Shown: positions 26,059 through 35,160, counted from the stretch's first letter. The stretch: 64,000 nucleotides of DNA from Pseudomonas sp. R76 (GCF_009834565.1 NZ_CP019428.1:2976001-3040000), one strand, 5' to 3'. A program made the numbers and translations. Notes: generated from the sequence alone by a model not told the origin.

Positions 26059-27296
26059 GGCTGTTCGCCCTCCTGTTGCACTTCCTGGAGCAGCACGGCG
26101 AAGTCCTTCAAGGTTTGTTCATCCACTTCACTGCCGTAGTTGTCCTGCCAGGCGCGGCTGAACAGTTCCTGGGGCGTGAGCTGGTCGAGTTCGATCAGGC
26201 GCTCATCGTCGGTGGCGTCGCTGCCGCGATTGCCGGCGTATTCGGCGGCAATGCGCACCAGCCGCACGGCCTTGCCCTGCAAGGCGCTTTCGATTTGCTG
26301 GCGCAGGTCTGGCTGCGGTTCGTCGAGGCGCACGCGGACTTCCAGCCACGGGTGGCGTTGGGTTTCGGCGAGCAGGTCGACGTCGGGCAGCTGCGCCAAC
26401 TGCGTGAGGATATCCGCCAGCGGCGCGGCTTCCAGGCGTTGCAGGTCGACCGAGCGGGGGATCAGCAGCGGTTCGACACTCACCAGGCATTGGCCCTGGA
26501 ACGTCACGTCGAGCACCTGGTGCTTGTAGCCGATTTCGGAAAACGACAGCGGAATCGGCGAGCCACTGTAGCGAATGCGCTCTTCGCCATTGACCTTTTG
26601 CGGCTTGTGCAAGTGGCCAAGGGCAACATAGCCGACACTTTTGTCGAACAGTGTGGCCGGCAGCGCCTCGGCATTGCCGATGATCAGGCTGCGCTCGGAG
26701 TCTTCCGACACCGAACCGCCAGCCATATGCGCATGGCTGATGGCAATCAGCGCCTGGCCTTTCTTGCGTTTGGCATTCGCGGCGGCGATCAGCCATTCAT
26801 GCACCTGGCCGATACCGCGCAGGTAATCATCGCCCAAGTGCGCGCCGGTGACTTCCGCCGGGCGCAAAAACGGCAGCGCCAGGCACCAGGCGGCGATCTT
26901 GCCCTTGGCGTCAGGCAGCGGGATCAGCAGGCGCTCGGCATCCAGCTGGCCATCATCCAGCCACAGCACGCGACCCAGCGCATGGGTGCGCAGGCGGCGC
27001 ATCAACGGCGCGGGCAATTCGATGCGCGAACCGGAATCGTGGTTGCCGGCGATCATCACAATCGTGAGTGTGGGGTTTTGTTCGTGGGCGCTGATGATGA
27101 AGTCATACAGACGCTCCTGGGCCTTGAGCGGCGGGTTGACCGTGTCGAAGATATCGCCGGCGATCAGCAGTACATCCGGCTGATGGGCTGTTAACTGGCC
27201 CAGTAGCCACTCAAGAAAACAGGCGTGTTCGAAGTCGCGTTCCTGGCCATGCAGGTTTTGGCCGAGGTGCCAGTCGGAGGTGTGGAACAGACGCAA
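26055..27296 (-). CDS. sbcD: SbcD, nuclease subunit of SbcCD
   Basis: A 413-residue Mre11-type phosphodiesterase. The metal motifs are in order: DWHLG with Asp8 and His10, AGDIFD near 47, GNHDSG near 85, and SHAHMAGG and GHLHKPQ further on. It forms the double-strand exonuclease and single-strand endonuclease with SbcC. It is the first gene of sbcD-sbcC-gst, all overlapping by four bases. A frame on this strand extends no further upstream; repeats occupy the region before it. Confidence 0.97.
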   Translation of the reverse strand: MRLFHTSDWHLGQNLHGQERDFEHACFLEWLLGQLTAHQPDVLLIAGDIFDTVNPPLKAQERLYDFIISAHEQNPTLTIVMIAGNHDSGSRIELPAPLMRRLRTHALGRVLWLDDGQLDAERLLIPLPDAKGKIAAWCLALPFLRPAEVTGAHLGDDYLRGIGQVHEWLIAAANAKRKKGQALIAISHAHMAGGSVSEDSERSLIIGNAEALPATLFDKSVGYVALGHLHKPQKVNGEERIRYSGSPIPLSFSEIGYKHQVLDVTFQGQCLVSVEPLLIPRSVDLQRLEAAPLADILTQLAQLPDVDLLAETQRHPWLEVRVRLDEPQPDLRQQIESALQGKAVRLVRIAAEYAGNRGSDATDDERLIELDQLTPQELFSRAWQDNYGSEVDEQTLKDFAVLLQEVQQEGEQP

Positions 27297-27395
27297 GGCG
27301 AACTCCGTGGAGAAGATGAAAAGGAGGGGAGTTTACCTGTAAAAGCAGACTCGGTGCCCGCAGCTGACCCAGATCAACTGTCACAGCCGAGCTTT

Positions 27396-27642
27396 TGTGG
27401 CGAGCGGGCTTGCCCCGCGTTGGGCTGCGAAGCGGCCCCAAAACCTGACGACCGAGTCCTCTCTGGATGACCTCTGCGCCTGTAATGGGGCTGCTGCGCA
27501 GCCCAACGCGGGGCGAGCCCGCTCGCCACAGAGGGATGTGGCGGCCTTTGAAAGTTGTGTCGATACCTATGCTGCGATGGCAGCACCTCGGTGTGACAGA
27601 AAGACCGAGGTGCTGCCATCGCAGGCAAGCCAGCTCCCACAG
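27396..27642. repeat. Composite repeat region: family D pair plus half of family B
   Basis: 27396-27530 is an inverted pair (TGTGGCGAGCGGGCTTGCCC against GGGCGAGCCCGCTCGCCACA), a fourth family. From 27572 to 27642 a 21-base hairpin (CTGCGATGGCAGCACCTCGG and complement) runs into one arm of family B (GCAAGCCAGCTCCCACA). The other B arm is missing, so this is a truncated or recombined element. Confidence 0.8.
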
Positions 27643-27645
27643 GGG

Positions 27646-27930
27646 TTATGCGGCGTGCAGGCAGTTCAGTGCGCGGTCGGCGAGGGTTTTGGCCTGGTTG
27701 ATCAGGTGCTCGGTGGCGCCGGCAATGTCGCGTTGATCGCCGGTCAGCGCTTGGGTGGAAACGGCGGCGGTGGCGGCAGCGCAGCGCAACAGGTCGCAGA
27801 GTTGGGCGAGGGCGTCTTCGAAGCTGAGGTCGTGATGCACGGTGAACGCGGGCGGTGAGTCGGGTTGTAGATAGTGGCTCAGGGCGCGCTCGAAGATTTC
27901 GCGGGGTGGGTCTGGGACGATTTTGGTCAT
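27646..27930 (-). CDS. DUF6124-family protein
   Basis: A 94-residue soluble helical protein with the N-terminal pattern TKIVPDPP and a central RALSHYL segment, as in the Pseudomonas DUF6124 family (formerly DUF3077 in some records). No signal peptide and no catalytic motif. These genes occur in several copies per genome with unknown function. The gene is preceded by a structured element at 28004-28126, which may form its 5' leader. Confidence 0.8.
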   Translation of the reverse strand: MTKIVPDPPREIFERALSHYLQPDSPPAFTVHHDLSFEDALAQLCDLLRCAAATAAVSTQALTGDQRDIAGATEHLINQAKTLADRALNCLHAA

Positions 27931-28003
27931 GCGGATATTCCTACTGAAAAAGGAGCCATCCGGATGTCGGTCTCACTCGACAAAAGGGTGGCAGCTATGT
28001 GCA

Positions 28004-28126
28004 GGGTGAGAATACCGGACAGTAGGACTCCAGCCAGACCGAAGTCTGCCTGCACACAGCCGCCATAGAGCATGTTGCTCGCGGTTGCGGCGCTTGGCGC
28101 CTACTGGTTCACAGGTTCTCACACCC
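28004..28126 (-). ncRNA. Structured leader or small-RNA-like element upstream of the DUF6124 gene
   Basis: Arms GGGTGAGAA (28004-28012) and TTCTCAC-A-CCC (28116-28126) can close a 100-base domain; inside, GGCGC-TTG-GCGCC (28089-28101) makes a tight hairpin. The stretch has no convincing coding frame. From memory, very similar sequence accompanies other DUF6124 genes in pseudomonads. Strand is assigned from the downstream gene; it could also be an independent RNA. Read as RNA element by inference. Confidence 0.45.
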
Positions 28127-28287
28127 GATCGCTGATATGCAGCGACAGAGCGAAGGCTAGCCAGTGGAATGAGCAGGCGCAAGGCCAAAGGATTGTCTAG
28201 GAAACGTCCTGCAAATTAAAGGGATATGGATTGCTGGCCTTTAACTATGCACACATATTTCCTCATACCTGCGCGTCGGATGCAGAG

Positions 28288-28316
28288 GGAACCGAACTGC
28301 TTTCAGGTACCAATCA
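28288..28316 (+). promoter_or_regulatory. hrp-box-like (HrpL-type sigma factor) promoter
   Basis: GGAACC at 28288-28293, a 16-base spacer, then CCAATCA at 28310-28316. The hrp box consensus is GGAACC-N15/16-CCACNNA, so the first block is perfect and the second has one mismatch. It lies 60 bases before the start codon of the next gene, in the right orientation. Confidence 0.65.
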
Positions 28317-28376
28317 CTTTTCGCACTGGCTTTGACAGTGGGTTCTTATCATAAATAACGAAGAGTAGTACTTAAG

Positions 28377-28994
28377 ATGACGACTTCCCTTCCAGCACTG
28401 CCTACGGTCTCCACCGCGAACGTCAGCGTAGGCGCCTACTCCGCGAGTAGCCCCACGAGCGTCGCTGCTGATATCGGTATGCCCAACTACCGCAGCGAGA
28501 GGAACCAGCATTTTGTTCCTCAGCAGAACGTCAAACGGCCTGAGGGCGATCACCGTAGCGCCGAGCAGATCATTAATGACAACCCCATTTTGAAAAACCT
28601 GGGCTTTCAAAAAGATATTAAGCGTGAATTGGCCTATGAGCGCCTGGGTGACTGGACTGCCAATAATCCTGATCCAGAGTCCAGGGCGGACGCCGCTTTC
28701 AATGCCGCCCGTGTCCTCAACTGGATCGACACCTCGTTGACCTCAACCGGTAAAAGTCGTGGCAAGTACTCGGATAACGGCGACCTGGAAGGCATCACAC
28801 GCGGTGGCGATGCTCGTCGCGGCACGCCGGCCGGGATGTGGAAGGACTTCACAGAGCAGGGTTATAGGGCGCTACGCAGTGACCACCGTTTGGATGCGAA
28901 TTCCAGCCGTCATGTCACGTCTTATGGCACCAACAACAGCAATGCTTATGTGATTTTTGGCAATCAGGCCGAGGATCAGTGGAATAAGTTTTAA
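28377..28994 (+). CDS. Candidate type III secreted protein (HrpK/HrpF-like segment)
   Basis: A 205-residue protein. The first 35 residues are Ser/Thr/Pro/Ala-rich without acidic residues (MTTSLPALPTVSTANVSVGA), the composition of type III secretion signals. The middle contains DNPILKNLGF and RLGDWTANNPDPESRADAAF; further on, DTSLTSTGKSRGKYSDNGDL, EGITRGGDARRGTPAGMWKD and FTEQGYRAL. This Gly/Asp-rich module reminds me of the repeat segment of HrpF/NolX and HrpK translocator proteins, but I cannot confirm it. An upstream hrp-box-like promoter supports an HrpL-type regulon. No type III apparatus gene is in the window. The ribosome site is weak. Confidence 0.6.
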   Translation: MTTSLPALPTVSTANVSVGAYSASSPTSVAADIGMPNYRSERNQHFVPQQNVKRPEGDHRSAEQIINDNPILKNLGFQKDIKRELAYERLGDWTANNPDPESRADAAFNAARVLNWIDTSLTSTGKSRGKYSDNGDLEGITRGGDARRGTPAGMWKDFTEQGYRALRSDHRLDANSSRHVTSYGTNNSNAYVIFGNQAEDQWNKF

Positions 28995-29031
28995 TGTAGC
29001 CCCATTAAGTAGACCTTTAATACCGTTCAGG

Positions 29032-29264
29032 TGTGGGAGCTGGCTTGCCTGCGATGGCTGCACCTCGGTGTGACTGAAAGACCGCGGTGTCTGCATCGCA
29101 GGCAAGCCAGCTCCCACACAGTTTTCTGATCGTTCCCACGCTCTGCGTGGGAATGCCGCCCCGGACGCTCTGCGTCCAGGCTCTGCGCTCAAGGCTCAGG
29201 TTTTTGCGCAAAGGTGACGCGCAGCGTCACCGGATGCATTCCCACGCAGAGCGTGGGAACGATC
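29032..29264. repeat. Adjacent REPIN-like pairs, families B (29032-29118) and A (29128-29264)
   Basis: A complete family B pair is followed nine bases later by a complete family A pair. The inner part of the B unit contains the same GATGGCTGCACCTCGG sequence as the truncated copy at 27572, so these two share an inner segment as well as arms. Confidence 0.85.
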
Positions 29265-29277
29265 TTCTGCAGGAGGG

Positions 29278-30918
29278 TTATTTGGGATACAGCGGCGGCA
29301 AACTGGTGGTGTCCGTCGCCGGGTCTTGTTCGCGCTCGGCGACCGGAATCGCCTTGACCGCACGCCATAAGTCCTCGCCCAACCAGAAATGCCCGCTCTC
29401 GCTATAGAGCGCACCGTTGAGCCCATCCAGCGCATCCGACAACGGCACAAACCGCGCCGCCATGTCTGCCAGGGTTTCCGGCTGTTGCCGCGCCCAGGCG
29501 TCCAGGGCCTGGCGCGTGGCGTGTGGGTCGTTGGCCTGGGTGGCGCGCTTGAGGTCGTCGAGCAGCGTGCGCGGGCTTGGGCCGGTTTGCGCGGCACGCT
29601 GCACGGCGGGCTGGCGCCGTGCACGCCACCACAGGCCGAAACCCAGCAGCGTGGTGCAGGCGAGAATCAAGGTGCTGAGTTGCCATAGCCACAGGCGGTC
29701 ATCGTCCGGCGCGGTGATCACGGTCGGGGTGGCCGGTGTGTCGACCACCAGGCTCGGGTTGGTCGCCACTTGCAGGGTACGGGCCGGCAGGCTGGTGCGT
29801 TCGAGGTGGTCTTCGTGGGTGTTCCACCACACCACCTCCACGGCCGGCAGTTCGACGGCGCCGGCGTGGGTCGGCACCAGGGCTTCGCGGTCTTCGCGGC
29901 TGCCGATCAGGCCACGGTCATTGTTCTGGTTGCCGAGCACCGGCTGGTCGGGGTAGCGGCGCAGGCCATTGATGTCGGCGCTGGGCAGGGCTGGCAGTTG
30001 CGCGCTGGACAGGCCTTCAGCCTTGACCGTAAGGCTGCGGGTCAGCGAGTCGCCGACTTGCACGTGCTCGGGCTCCGGGTTCCAGGCTTCGCTCAGGGTC
30101 AGGCTGCGTGCCGGGATCCACGGGGCATCCGCCGGGTACAGCGCGGGTTTGGGTTTGACGCTCAGCGCCAGCTCGGCGGAGCTGACGTGAATCAGCTTGC
30201 CCGGCTTGGTGCCCTGCAGCGTGTTCTCCTGCGGCGGGCGCGACTCCACCAGCGTAGCGCTGAAGGTCTGCGCCGGAATCACCAAGGCGCCGCTGTGCTG
30301 CGGGTAGATCGCGTAGCGGGTTTCGATCACGCCATGGCGAATGCTGTTGATGACTTTTTCGTAGGTGCGTGACTCGCCCAGTTGCTCGATGCGCGCGTCG
30401 GGAATCTGCAACGGCGTGAGGCTGCTGTCGTCGTACAGCGACACCGAGTGGTACACGCGCACAGTCAACAGCGCTTGGGCCTGGACGTATACGCTGCTCT
30501 GGTCAAGGTTGGCTTCGATGAACACCGGCGCCAGTTCGGCGCTGGTGTTCTGGCTGGCGGTTTCCACCACTTGCAGGCTGATCGGCTGGGTCTTGAGCTC
30601 GCCCACTTGCAGCGGCGGGATCACCACCGTGCCGTTTTCCTTGGGCAGCAGGGTGATGATCCAGCGCGTGGTGGCGCGGTTGTCGCCGCCCAGTGTGGTC
30701 AGTTGGTTGATCTGGCGCGTGCCGCTGACTTCGAACATCGCATCCAGTGGCGACAAGTCGGGCTTGCCGAACTGGGTGACGTCGCTGGACTCGACCGTCA
30801 GTTCCACCGTTTCCCCGGAATTGAGGCGGCTGCGGTCAACGCTGGCGACCAGGTTCGCCGCCTGGGCGTGGCCTGCCGTTAACGCCAGCAGGAGCAGAAG
30901 GGTGGTGCGGCGGCTCAT
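29278..30918 (-). CDS. BatD-family protein
   Basis: A 546-residue periplasmic protein anchored by one membrane helix. The signal peptide covers residues 1-20 (TLLLLLALTAGHAQA). The body is several immunoglobulin-like beta domains starting VDRSRLNSGETVELTVESSD, typical of BatD ('oxygen tolerance'); the helix is near residue 415 (WQLSTLILACTTLLGFGLWW), followed by a short cytoplasmic tail. It is the last gene of the MoxR/Bat operon; its ATG at 30918 overlaps the upstream stop by four bases. Bat complexes are linked to envelope stress and aerotolerance, with unclear mechanism. Confidence 0.9.
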   Translation of the reverse strand: MSRRTTLLLLLALTAGHAQAANLVASVDRSRLNSGETVELTVESSDVTQFGKPDLSPLDAMFEVSGTRQINQLTTLGGDNRATTRWIITLLPKENGTVVIPPLQVGELKTQPISLQVVETASQNTSAELAPVFIEANLDQSSVYVQAQALLTVRVYHSVSLYDDSSLTPLQIPDARIEQLGESRTYEKVINSIRHGVIETRYAIYPQHSGALVIPAQTFSATLVESRPPQENTLQGTKPGKLIHVSSAELALSVKPKPALYPADAPWIPARSLTLSEAWNPEPEHVQVGDSLTRSLTVKAEGLSSAQLPALPSADINGLRRYPDQPVLGNQNNDRGLIGSREDREALVPTHAGAVELPAVEVVWWNTHEDHLERTSLPARTLQVATNPSLVVDTPATPTVITAPDDDRLWLWQLSTLILACTTLLGFGLWWRARRQPAVQRAAQTGPSPRTLLDDLKRATQANDPHATRQALDAWARQQPETLADMAARFVPLSDALDGLNGALYSESGHFWLGEDLWRAVKAIPVAEREQDPATDTTSLPPLYPK

Positions 30919-32654
30919 CGAGTCTTGTCCTGATGTTGTTGCTGTTCGTACCAGAATTTGCGTCGCAGCAGTTCGCCGGGGTTGTCCGGGATCTCCCGCA
31001 GCCATTGCTCCAGGGCCTGGCGGTGCTCGCCGTCGAGGTTGGCATCGGCGGGGCGCAATGGCGGCGTGGTGGTTTGCTCATCGCCCAGCTCGCTGCCCGG
31101 CACATCATTGCCCCCGGCTTTGGGTGTGCCGCCGGTTTGGCTATCGCCGGTGCTGGCCTCGCCCTGGCCTTGGGGCGATTGCTCGCCGCCCGTGGCGCTT
31201 TGCCCACTGGTGCCCGGTTGCGCAGTTTGGCCGGGTTGGGTGGTTTCGTCATCTTCCTTTTTTGCCGGCTTGGCGGGCTCGGGCTGGGCTTTTTCCTGGA
31301 TCAGGGTTTCGACCAGGGCTTTGTTTTTCAGCGCCGGTTGCAGGTCGGGTTGGGCTTCCAGCGCCTGTTCGTAGGCATCAATCGCCGCTTCCATCTCGCC
31401 GGATTTGGCCAGGGCATTGCCGCGATTGTAGTGGGAATAAGCGTCATTGCTCTGGGCAAAACGCTTGATCGCCTCGGCGTAATTGCCCGCTTCATACAGC
31501 GCTACACCTTGCCATTGCGGGTCTTCGAAGTGTTCGGCGGCCTCGGCGGGGCGCTTTTTCTTCAGCAGGTATTGGCCTTGTTGGTCGGGGCGCAGCCACA
31601 GGTCTTGCAGTTCAAACGCATAGCTGGGCTGCGGCGCGCCCAATAACAGCAACGGCAAACAAAACAACCAGCCACGGCGCCCGGCGCAGGCGGCGAGCAG
31701 CAACAGCGGCAGCAGCAACCAGTAACCCTGGTCGGCCCAGGCGTCGAGGTGCAGCAATTGGCCGTCGTTGCGCAGGTTTTGCGGGCCATCGAGCAGGTTG
31801 AGCTGGCGCAGGTCTTTGTCGTCCAGGCGTGCGGCGCGGTAGCGGCCGCCCATTTCGCTGGCGAAAGCCTTGAGGGTTGGGCTGTCCAGGCGGGGCACCA
31901 GAATCGCGCCCTGTTCGTCCTTGAGGAACTCGCCGCTTTCCTGGGTGACCGGCGTGCCTTCGCGGCTGCCGATGCCGAGGATCGACAAGGTCGGGGCCTG
32001 GGCGCCTTGCAACTGCAGTCGAATGCCTTGGCGTTCCTGTTTCGACAGCGAGGAGCCGACCAGCAACAGACGGCCCTGGCCGAGGCCGCCTTGCTTGAGC
32101 AAGCCCAGGGCTTTTTCCACGGCGAGGTCGGCGCGATGGCCGGGCTCGGGCATGATCGAGGGGCGCAGGGCGTCGAGCAGGTTGCGGCTGGTGGCCAAAT
32201 CATCCGACAGCGGCACCAACGTGTGGGCGCTGCCGGCGTACACGATGATGGCGGTTGGCGCATCGGCGCGCGCCTGCAGCAAGTCATACAGCTTGCGCCG
32301 CGCTTGCTCCAGGCGATTGGGCGGGCTGTCGGTGGCGAGCATTTCCGGGGTCAATTCCAGCAGCACCACCACCGGGTCGGCGGGTTTCTGGCTGGACTGT
32401 TCAACCCGTTGCCAGCTGGGGCCGAGCAAGGCCAGCACGGCCAACAGCCAGGCGATGCCCAGCACCACCCACGGCGATTTGCTTTCGCGGCCATTGCCGC
32501 CACTGAGCAACACCGCATGAAAGGCCGGCGGCAAAATCATCTGCCAACGCCCGGCGCGCTTTTGCCGATGCCACAGCTGCCACAGCAGCCAGCCGAGCAG
32601 CGGCAGCAGCAACAGCCACCAAGGGCGGAACCAGTGCGGCCACAGGTCGATCAT
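30915..32654 (-). CDS. VWA-TPR membrane protein (BatB/BatC fusion type)
   Basis: A 579-residue protein. Two membrane helices near residues 12-22 and 60-75 precede a von Willebrand A domain whose metal site is degenerate (VVLLELTPEMLATD instead of DxSxS). Another hydrophobic stretch near 310-350 is followed by TPR repeats (ALYEAGNYAEAIKRFA, HYNRGNALAKSGEMEAAIDA) at 365-440 and a long disordered Gln/Gly/Pro/Thr-rich tail. This joins what Bacteroides encode as BatB and BatC. It overlaps both neighbours by four bases. Confidence 0.9.
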   Translation of the reverse strand: MIDLWPHWFRPWWLLLLPLLGWLLWQLWHRQKRAGRWQMILPPAFHAVLLSGGNGRESKSPWVVLGIAWLLAVLALLGPSWQRVEQSSQKPADPVVVLLELTPEMLATDSPPNRLEQARRKLYDLLQARADAPTAIIVYAGSAHTLVPLSDDLATSRNLLDALRPSIMPEPGHRADLAVEKALGLLKQGGLGQGRLLLVGSSLSKQERQGIRLQLQGAQAPTLSILGIGSREGTPVTQESGEFLKDEQGAILVPRLDSPTLKAFASEMGGRYRAARLDDKDLRQLNLLDGPQNLRNDGQLLHLDAWADQGYWLLLPLLLLAACAGRRGWLFCLPLLLLGAPQPSYAFELQDLWLRPDQQGQYLLKKKRPAEAAEHFEDPQWQGVALYEAGNYAEAIKRFAQSNDAYSHYNRGNALAKSGEMEAAIDAYEQALEAQPDLQPALKNKALVETLIQEKAQPEPAKPAKKEDDETTQPGQTAQPGTSGQSATGGEQSPQGQGEASTGDSQTGGTPKAGGNDVPGSELGDEQTTTPPLRPADANLDGEHRQALEQWLREIPDNPGELLRRKFWYEQQQHQDKTR

Positions 32655-33739
32655 CGCCGCCTCCGCAAACGCAGGCGTTTAAGGCGTTGGCGCCATTCAG
32701 GGTGCTGTTGCAGGAAATTGCCCTTGGTCGAGAGTTTATTGAAGGCACGTTGCAGCGCGTTGTTGGGCCAGCGCTCCTGGATCACCAGCAACATGCTCAA
32801 CACCAGCGCCAGGGCCAATGGCGCGCTGTACAGCGCCTGGGCCGGGCGGGCCTGGGTCGGCTGTTGTGCCACCGGCTCAAGCTGGTCGAGGGTTTCCTTG
32901 ATCTTCTGCAGTTCGTCGCCGTCACGGGCACGGAAGTAGCGCCCGCCAGTGGCCTCGGCGATGGCCTTCAACGCGGGTTCGTCGAGGTCCAGGCTCGGGT
33001 TGACGCCGAGAATGCCCAGTGAGCCGGTTTGCTCCGGGTCGGCGCCAATGCCGATCGGGTAGATTTTCACGCCTTCTTCAGCGGCCAGGCGCGCGGCGGT
33101 CAACGGGTCGATCTGCCCGGCGTTGTTGGCGCCGTCGGTGACCAGAATCAGCACGCGGCTTTGCGCCGGACGCTGGCGCAGGCGTTTCAAGGCCAGGCCA
33201 ATCGCATCACCGATGGCGGTGTTCTTGCCGGCAATGCCGATGCGCGCTTCGTCCAGCCAGGTGCGCACGGTGCGGCGGTCGAAGGTCAGCGGGGCTTGTA
33301 AATAGGCCTGGCTGCCAAACAGGATCAGGCCGACGCGGTCGCCTTCACGGCTTTCGAGGAAGTCGCCGAGCAAGTGTTGCACCAGGCTCAGGCGGCTGAC
33401 GTCGTCGTCCTGCCAGTGCATGTCGGGGAAGTCCATGGAACCGGACACGTCCACCGCCACCAGCAAGTCGCGGCCACTGGCGGCAATCGGCAGCGGTTCG
33501 CCGAGCCATTCCGGGCGCGCGGCGGCGGTGAGCAGCAGCAACCACAGCACCACGAACGGTGCTTGCTGGCGCCAGCCCGGCAGGTTGACGCGTGCACGGC
33601 GGCGGGCCAGGCCTTCGAGGTCGGCAAGGTAGCTGACCTTTAATGCCGGCTCGCCACTGTCGGCCACCGGCAAGATAAGCCGCATCAACCACGGCAATGG
33701 CAACAGGGCAAAGATCCACGGCCAGGCGAACTCAAACAT
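32651..33739 (-). CDS. VWA-domain membrane protein (BatA type)
   Basis: A 362-residue protein. Membrane helices near 6-24 and 60-73 precede a von Willebrand A domain with an intact metal-ion-dependent adhesion site, Asp97-Ser99-Ser101 in AVDVSGSMDFPD. A final helix lies near 308-325, followed by a very basic Arg/Leu C-terminus. In the operon it is flanked by the DUF4381 gene and the VWA-TPR gene. Expected to interact through its VWA domain with the MoxR ATPase system; the chaperone-like role is inferred from other MoxR/VWA pairs. Confidence 0.92.
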   Translation of the reverse strand: MFEFAWPWIFALLPLPWLMRLILPVADSGEPALKVSYLADLEGLARRRARVNLPGWRQQAPFVVLWLLLLTAAARPEWLGEPLPIAASGRDLLVAVDVSGSMDFPDMHWQDDDVSRLSLVQHLLGDFLESREGDRVGLILFGSQAYLQAPLTFDRRTVRTWLDEARIGIAGKNTAIGDAIGLALKRLRQRPAQSRVLILVTDGANNAGQIDPLTAARLAAEEGVKIYPIGIGADPEQTGSLGILGVNPSLDLDEPALKAIAEATGGRYFRARDGDELQKIKETLDQLEPVAQQPTQARPAQALYSAPLALALVLSMLLVIQERWPNNALQRAFNKLSTKGNFLQQHPEWRQRLKRLRLRRRR

Positions 33740-34226
33740 GTTTGCGAATCCAGGTGTCGACGGCTTGGGTCAGGCCGGCAATGGCCTTGTCGTCGAGTTT
33801 GCATTCGGGTTTGTAGGCGCCTTCCACCAGCACCATCCAGCGCGTGAGGCCGGCAGCCGGGCAGCGGTTGTCGAGGAATGCCAGCCATTTTCGCCCATTG
33901 AGGGTGTGGCTCTGGCTGTAGGGGTAGTCGTTGCGGCACAGGCGCTTGAGCAGGCCGTTGAGTTGTTGCAGCCAGGCCCCGGCCGGCGCGCCGTCGTAGG
34001 GTTTGGGCATCAACGCCAGCTCGGCGAGGGCGGCGATGCGCAGCGGGTCCAGCGGTTGTTCGGCACGCGCCAGCGGGCGGCGCGTGGGCAGGAAGCGGCG
34101 CAACCACCACAAGCCCCAGCCCAGCAGTGGAATCACCAGCAGCAACAGCCACCAACCCGGCGCAGGCGGCCAGAAACCAATAGCCGGCGGGGCGATCAGC
34201 GGTTGCAGTTGGTCGAGGCTGCTCAT
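33732..34226 (-). CDS. DUF4381 protein
   Basis: A 164-residue membrane protein with a short N-terminal segment, one membrane helix near residues 25-43 (PGWWLLLLVIPLLGWGLWWL) and a cytoplasmic helical domain ending with TWIRKHV. DUF4381 proteins are found almost only in MoxR/Bat operons, between the DUF58 and VWA genes, as here. It overlaps the VWA gene by eight bases and the DUF58 gene by four. Function unknown. Confidence 0.9.
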   Translation of the reverse strand: MSSLDQLQPLIAPPAIGFWPPAPGWWLLLLVIPLLGWGLWWLRRFLPTRRPLARAEQPLDPLRIAALAELALMPKPYDGAPAGAWLQQLNGLLKRLCRNDYPYSQSHTLNGRKWLAFLDNRCPAAGLTRWMVLVEGAYKPECKLDDKAIAGLTQAVDTWIRKHV

Positions 34227-35155
34227 TGCTTTTTAACCGGGCGTTGCGGGTTGAGGTATTCGCGCAGTTGCTCGACCATTTCGCTTTGGGTGCTCAACGG
34301 CATCAGCAGGATGCGCAGCTTTTGCGCGAGCAGTTCCCAGCGTGCGACGCGGGCTTCGGCCTGGGCTTTGTAGGCCTGGCGCAAGTCGAAATTCAGCGTA
34401 TCCAGTTCCAGCTGTGCGCCGCGCTCCGCGAAACGCAGCAGCCCGGCGGCGGGCAGGGCGTGGTCCAGGGGGTCGGAGATCGGCAGCAGCAGCAAGTCGC
34501 AATGGCGTGACAACAAACTCAGCTGTTGCTCGGCGCCCTCGGTCAGCGCGCGCTCATCGCAAATCACGATGACCAGGCTGCCCGGTCGCAACACTTCGCG
34601 GCCACGGCGCAGTGCCATGCCCAAGGCGTCGGCTTCCGGGCGGCTTTCGGTATTCAGGCTCTGGTTGACGTGCACCAGCCGGTTGAGCAGTTGCAGCAGG
34701 CTTTGCTTGCTGCGCCGGGGTTTGATTTCGTAGTGCTCGCTGTCGCCAAACACCAGCCCGCCGACGCGGTCGTTATGCCCCAGCGCGGCCCAACCGATCA
34801 GGCTGGCGGCTTGGGCGGCGAGCACTGATTTGAACATTTGGCCGGAGCCGAAAAACAGCCGGCAGCTTTGCTCCACCATGATGAAAATGGGCCGTTCGCG
34901 CTCTTCGTGGAACAGTTTGGTGTGCGGCTCTTGAGTACGCGCGGTCACGCGCCAGTCGATGGTGCGCACGTCGTCGCCGGCCTGGTACACGCGCACCTGG
35001 TCAAAGTCGACGCCACGCCCGCGCAGCTTGGAGTGGTGCAGGCCGATCAGCGGACTGCGCTGGCTCGGCGTGGAAAACAGCTGCACTTCGCGCACGCGGT
35101 GGCGCATCTCAATCAGTTCGCTGAGCGTGACGCGGATTCCATCGCTTGCATTCAT
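34223..35155 (-). CDS. DUF58 protein of the MoxR operon
   Basis: A 310-residue soluble protein of the DUF58 family, with the marker segment DDVRTIDWRVTARTQEPHTK followed by LFHEERERPIFIMVEQS. The fold is VWA-like without a full metal site. A TTG at 35164 could extend it by three residues and overlaps the moxR stop; I prefer the ATG at 35155. DUF58 proteins are constant partners of MoxR ATPases and may act as adaptors. Confidence 0.92.
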   Translation of the reverse strand: MNASDGIRVTLSELIEMRHRVREVQLFSTPSQRSPLIGLHHSKLRGRGVDFDQVRVYQAGDDVRTIDWRVTARTQEPHTKLFHEERERPIFIMVEQSCRLFFGSGQMFKSVLAAQAASLIGWAALGHNDRVGGLVFGDSEHYEIKPRRSKQSLLQLLNRLVHVNQSLNTESRPEADALGMALRRGREVLRPGSLVIVICDERALTEGAEQQLSLLSRHCDLLLLPISDPLDHALPAAGLLRFAERGAQLELDTLNFDLRQAYKAQAEARVARWELLAQKLRILLMPLSTQSEMVEQLREYLNPQRPVKKQ

Positions 35156-35160
35156 GGGTT

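Noticed and set aside
27973..28188. 71-codon minus-strand frame upstream of the DUF6124 gene
   Set aside because: It covers the structured element; no ribosome site or family match, so a non-coding reading fits better.
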